Below, one piece after another: positions 42,968 to 45,691 of a stretch of 45,691 bases of DNA (position 1 is its first letter; every line of letters starts with the position of its first letter). Under the pieces are notes generated by a model. The model did no database searches. It was not told the DNA's origin and was given only the letters and a program-made list of their open reading frames with translations. Source of the DNA: Bacteroidota bacterium (GTDB lineage Bacteria; Bacteroidota; Bacteroidia; Palsa-948). The stretch lies in NCBI GenBank assembly GCA_016213405.1, contig JACRAM010000011.1:1-45691 (forward strand), in the 5' to 3' direction. The position numbers and the translations under genes are program-made.

Positions 42968-43420
42968 TTATTCTCTTTGTTTGGAATCAATAATTATAGT
43001 CACCGGTCCATCGTTCAGCAGTTCCACTTTCATGTCGGCACCAAAAGTACCCGCCTGAACATTCTTGCCTAAATCTTTTTCCATTTGCTGAATGAATTTT
43101 TCATAGATAGGAATGGCGATTTCAGGTTTTGCTGAACGGATATAAGAAGGGCGATTCCCTTTTTTCGTAGAAGCATGTAATGTGAATTGTGAAACAATTA
43201 AAACTTCACCACTCACTTCTTTTACACAAAGATTCATCACTCCATTTGCATCACCAAAGATTCTCAGATTAGAAATTTTTGCGGAAAGCCATTCAATATC
43301 TTCATTCTCATCTGCGTCTTCAATGCCCAACAGAACAAGCAAACCACCTTTGATAGATGATTTTATTTTTTCATCTATTATTACACTTGCGTGCTTTACT
43401 CTTTGGATAACTGCTCTCAT
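42968..43420 (-). CDS. dtd: D-aminoacyl-tRNA deacylase
   Basis: The enzyme removes D-amino acids wrongly attached to tRNA. The 150-residue length is exactly the family norm. Marks are MRAVIQRVKHASVIID, the catalytic SQFTLHAST segment and the cross-subunit NDGPVTIIID Gly-Pro motif. The ATG at 43420 fits the family start. A 10-bp inverted repeat with heptamer units (43422-43455) lies just before it. The stop is next to a palindromic element. Confidence 0.96.
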   Translation of the reverse strand: MRAVIQRVKHASVIIDEKIKSSIKGGLLVLLGIEDADENEDIEWLSAKISNLRIFGDANGVMNLCVKEVSGEVLIVSQFTLHASTKKGNRPSYIRSAKPEIAIPIYEKFIQQMEKDLGKNVQAGTFGADMKVELLNDGPVTIIIDSKQRE

Positions 43421-43421
43421 T

Positions 43422-43455
43422 AATTCACAAGGGATTTACTTGTGACTTGTGAATT
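43422..43455 (-). repeat. Inverted repeat with heptamer units just before dtd
   Basis: AATTCACAAG (43422-43431) pairs perfectly with CTTGTGAATT (43446-43455). On the minus strand the outer arm contains TCACAAG twice. The hairpin would end 1 nt before the dtd start codon. Confidence 0.7.
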
Positions 43456-43470
43456 TTCTCTCTTAAGAAT

Positions 43471-44412
43471 TTAGTCATTGTATTCTTTTATGACTTCTTC
43501 TCCACTCATGATGCTGAGATAAGAATGATAGCGTGAAAGTGCAATCTCTCCTTTCTCTACTGCTTCGATCACCGCACACTTTGGTTCGCTTATATGAAGA
43601 CAGGTGTTGAACTTGCATTCACTTCCTTTTTTGAAAATTTCCGGGAAGAAATGATACACTTCGTACTTATCCATATTTATCACACTGAACTCTTTGATGC
43701 CGGGCGTATCTATGATGAACCCACCGAAGCTTAACGGATGCATTTCCGTGAAAGTGGTCGTATGCATTCCTTTCGTATGAGTTTCGGAAAGATTCTGAGT
43801 TTTCAAATCAAGCAACGGCTCAATAGCGTTTACAAAAGTTGATTTGCCGACTCCTGAATGTCCAGAAAGTAAAGTTGTTTTGTCTTTCAGCAGTGCAACC
43901 ATTTTTTGTTTTGTTTCAGTTTTCATTTTTGTGGAACAGACGCTGAAACATTGATAACCGATTTTTTCATAAAGGCTCATCGTATTTTTCAAATCTTCAT
44001 ACAGCACTTCGTCATCTTCAAAAATATCTGCCTTATTGAAAATAATTATTGCCGGAATCTGATACGCTTCGGCAGTTGCTAAGAATCGGTCAATGAACCC
44101 AAACGAAGTTTTCGGAACTGCAAGCGTAACTACCAGCATTGCCTGATCAACATTGGTAGCGAGGATATGAGATTGCTTGCTGAGATTTTTCGATTTACGG
44201 ATAATGCAGTTTTTTCTTTTTCCTACATCACTGATAATTCCGTTTCCATCTCCTTCAAGAGAAATAGAAACACTATCTCCAACCGCAATGGGGTTTGTAC
44301 TTTTATATCCGTCAATACGCAAACGCCCTTTGATGCGGCAGTTTATTTTCTCCCCTCCTTCAGCGAGAACAAGATACCAGTTGCCTGTAGATTTTATAAT
44401 CGTTCCTTTCAC
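43471..44412 (-). CDS. rsgA: Ribosome small-subunit-dependent GTPase A
   Basis: A 313-residue circularly permuted GTPase that assists late 30S assembly. An N-terminal OB domain (KGTIIKSTGNWYLVLAEG) is followed by G4 NKAD, then G1 SGHSGVGKST, a G2-like threonine region (HTTTFTEMH), G3 DTPG and a C-terminal zinc site CKFNTCLHISEPKC. The longer frame (to 44451) adds residues encoded by a palindromic repeat. The GTG at 44412 directly before KGTIIKSTG is the true start, because a TATTTTTG promoter element ends 5 nt upstream. It is divergent from gldA. Confidence 0.94.
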   Translation of the reverse strand: MKGTIIKSTGNWYLVLAEGGEKINCRIKGRLRIDGYKSTNPIAVGDSVSISLEGDGNGIISDVGKRKNCIIRKSKNLSKQSHILATNVDQAMLVVTLAVPKTSFGFIDRFLATAEAYQIPAIIIFNKADIFEDDEVLYEDLKNTMSLYEKIGYQCFSVCSTKMKTETKQKMVALLKDKTTLLSGHSGVGKSTFVNAIEPLLDLKTQNLSETHTKGMHTTTFTEMHPLSFGGFIIDTPGIKEFSVINMDKYEVYHFFPEIFKKGSECKFNTCLHISEPKCAVIEAVEKGEIALSRYHSYLSIMSGEEVIKEYND

Positions 44413-44416
44413 AAGA

Positions 44417-44424
44417 CAAAAATA
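44417..44424 (-). promoter_or_regulatory. TAnnTTTG (-7) element that sets the rsgA start
   Basis: The minus strand reads TATTTTTG, 4 nt before the GTG at 44412. Any start further upstream would lie outside the transcript. Confidence 0.6.
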
Positions 44425-44429
44425 GTAAA

Positions 44430-44531
44430 AGCCCCTCCTTACCTCCCCCAAGGGGAGGAAAAGAAAATATCTTTGTTGCCAATCATTTTTACCTTTGAAA
44501 AAAGTTCCCTCTCCTTGCGAGAGGGTTAGTG
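44430..44531. repeat. Two palindromic half elements flanking the gldA promoter
   Basis: AGCCCCTCC...CTCCCCC-AA-GGGGAGG (44430-44458) and CCCTCTCC-TTGC-GAGAGGG (44507-44525) lie on either side of a TATCTTTG element. Their order and distance match a full bipartite element with an enlarged spacer. Confidence 0.6.
44468..44475 (+). promoter_or_regulatory. TAnnTTTG (-7) element for gldA
   Basis: TATCTTTG lies 65 nt before the ATG at 44541, between two palindromic half elements. The leader would contain the second hairpin. Confidence 0.5.
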
Positions 44532-44540
44532 AGAAAAAAT

Positions 44541-45446
44541 ATGTCCATCAAAGTTCAGAACATAACAAAGATTTACGGCAAGCAAAAAGCGCTGAACGAT
44601 GTTTCATTTGAAGTAAAGTCAGGCGAAGTAATTGGCTTTCTCGGACCGAACGGTGCCGGAAAATCCACGATGATGAAAATCCTTACGGGGTTTATTCCGC
44701 AGACATCCGGCACCGCAAGCGTTTGCGGATTTGATGTGAGCGAGCAGAGTTTGGATGTGAGGAAAAATGTGGGCTATCTCGCTGAAAGCAATCCATTGTA
44801 TTACGACATGTTCGTGAAAGAATATCTTTCATTTGTTGCCGAACTTCACCAGTTGAAAAACACGAGCAAGCGGGTAAAAGAAATCATCGCCATCACCGGA
44901 CTTGAAATCGAACAAAGAAAAAAAATTGGCGCACTGTCGAAGGGATACAAACAACGGGTTGGATTGGCACAAGCACTCATCCACGATCCGAAAGTTCTCA
45001 TCCTTGACGAGCCCACTTCAGGTCTTGACCCGATTCAGTTAGTGGAAATCAGAAATGTGATAAAAGAAATCGGCAAAGAAAAAACAGTAATGCTCTCTAC
45101 ACACATCATGCAGGAAGTGGAAGCCATGTGCGATAGAGTAATTATCATTAGTAAAGGAAGTATTGTTGCAGACAAGCCAACACAGGAGTTGAAAAAATCT
45201 TCTTCAAATAAAACAATTATCACCGTTGAATTTGACAAGCCGGCATCACACAACCCGCTTTTAACTATTTCCGGAGTACACAGCGCGAAAAATATTTCCG
45301 GAAATGTATGGCAGATTACCGCTTCATCAGGTAAAGATATACGCGCTGATATTTTTCAGTTTGCGGTTCAGCATCAACTGGCTGTGCTCACTCTTCAAAA
45401 GGAAGAACAGAATCTGGAAGATGTTTTCAGGGAACTGGCAGGGTGA
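44541..45446 (+). CDS. gldA: GldA-type ABC transporter ATP-binding protein
   Basis: A 301-residue ABC ATPase closely resembling GldA, which with GldF and GldG is needed for gliding motility in Flavobacterium. Motifs are Walker A GPNGAGKST, Q-loop replaced by LAESNPLYYDMFVKEYL (similar in GldA), signature LSKGYKQRVGLAQAL, Walker B VLILDEPTSGLDP and switch STHIMQEVEAMCDR. The C-terminal about 70 residues form the extra domain of this type. The ATG at 44541 (MSIKVQNI) is preferred over a GTG at 44529. gldF and gldG are not in the window, and a terminator follows, so gldA stands alone here. An ABC-2 permease at 35875 is a possible but unproven partner. Confidence 0.9.
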   Translation: MSIKVQNITKIYGKQKALNDVSFEVKSGEVIGFLGPNGAGKSTMMKILTGFIPQTSGTASVCGFDVSEQSLDVRKNVGYLAESNPLYYDMFVKEYLSFVAELHQLKNTSKRVKEIIAITGLEIEQRKKIGALSKGYKQRVGLAQALIHDPKVLILDEPTSGLDPIQLVEIRNVIKEIGKEKTVMLSTHIMQEVEAMCDRVIIISKGSIVADKPTQELKKSSSNKTIITVEFDKPASHNPLLTISGVHSAKNISGNVWQITASSGKDIRADIFQFAVQHQLAVLTLQKEEQNLEDVFRELAG

Positions 45447-45450
45447 GACA

Positions 45451-45478
45451 GTTAATAGTTATTAGACATTATTCAGAA
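45451..45478 (+). repeat. Possible degenerate heptamer array after gldA
   Basis: The units GTTAATA, GTTATTA, GACATTA and TTCAGAA follow the gldA stop codon. The similarity is weak. Confidence 0.35.
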
Positions 45479-45487
45479 TAAGGGTTT

Positions 45488-45523
45488 ACCCCGTTGGATA
45501 AAATCCAATATCCTACGGGGTTT
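45488..45523 (+). terminator. Terminator after gldA
   Basis: ACCCCGT (45488-45494) pairs with ACGGGGT (45515-45521), with an inner TGGAT/ATCCA stem, followed by TT. The stem is GC-rich but the T tract is short. Confidence 0.55.
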
Positions 45524-45656
45524 ATGTGCTTGATTTCAGATATAGTGCGAATGAAAAAAATATTTAACACAGAGAACACCGAGCAGACAGATTCTGTGTT
45601 ATCTCCAAATTTTTTTTGAAGATTTTTATATACTATTTCACTATTTAAAACTTTTC

Positions 45657-45664
45657 TATTTTTG
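45657..45664 (+). promoter_or_regulatory. Possible TAnnTTTG element for a gene beyond the window
   Basis: TATTTTTG occurs 27 nt before the window end. The rest of 45524-45691 shows no gene. Confidence 0.35.
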
Positions 45665-45691
45665 CCCTTGCAAGACCAATTTAATTTCTTG

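Noticed and set aside
1-45691. Defence system, prophage, toxin-antitoxin pair or biosynthetic cluster
   Set aside because: No hallmark genes for any of these were found; the small XRE gene has no toxin-like neighbour.

Overview
This 45.7 kb window comes from a chromosome of a Bacteroidota bacterium, most likely an uncultured member near Sphingobacteriales, Chitinophagales or Flavobacteriales. The evidence is four large secreted proteins with type IX secretion (T9SS) C-terminal signals, a GldA-type ABC ATPase, DUF4270 and DUF4153 proteins, a TAnnTTTG promoter element before many genes, few Shine-Dalgarno sites and many TTG/GTG starts.

Layout. Positions 1-400 hold a mobile-element remnant: the end of an IS3-family element and a helix-turn-helix gene it seems to have cut, lying beyond the 3' end of a tRNA-Lys gene. 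From 0.8 to 11.7 kb come aroK and three giant surface proteins (PKD, SprB/Ig-like and kelch-like repeats). From 11.7 to 15.2 kb is a surface-polysaccharide group (acetyltransferase, glycosyltransferase, flippase). From 15.4 to 24.7 kb are an OmpR-type regulator, yraN, a DUF4412 protein, LD-carboxypeptidase, a MetG-CsaA-like fusion, a membrane-TPR protein, TatD and two unknown secreted proteins. From 24.7 to 33.9 kb are a DUF4270 lipoprotein, a starch-synthase N-terminal protein, panC, a small XRE regulator, a cupredoxin-headed T9SS protein, panD, a flippase-like membrane protein, cutA and a PolB-type exonuclease. From 33.9 to 45.4 kb are a DUF4153 membrane protein, an ABC permease, a Ppx/GppA phosphatase, a GT-C-like membrane protein, an NtrC-type regulator with a GT9 enzyme, a hydrolase, dtd, rsgA and gldA.

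The genes are mostly housekeeping plus cell-surface functions. PanC and PanD form a pantothenate pair, although they are 3.4 kb apart. GldA and the four T9SS cargo proteins fit a gliding or adhesive surface lifestyle. No complete defence system, CRISPR array, prophage or biosynthetic cluster is visible.

The most unusual content is repetitive DNA. (1) At least twelve short arrays have a strict 7-bp period, usually five units (35 bp) long. The unit sequence differs from site to site. They sit 1-12 nt before start codons or inside coding regions, including a signal peptide. (2) A family of GC-rich bipartite palindromes, about 70-90 bp with AGCCC...GGGCT ends, occurs between genes and also in frame inside three genes, one at the joint of the MetG-CsaA fusion. 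(3) A 156-bp foldback element has 13-bp terminal inverted repeats and a perfect 7-bp target duplication. (4) Two coding-compatible minisatellites have periods of 21 and 42 bp. These were found by eye; copy numbers and boundaries are approximate where stated.
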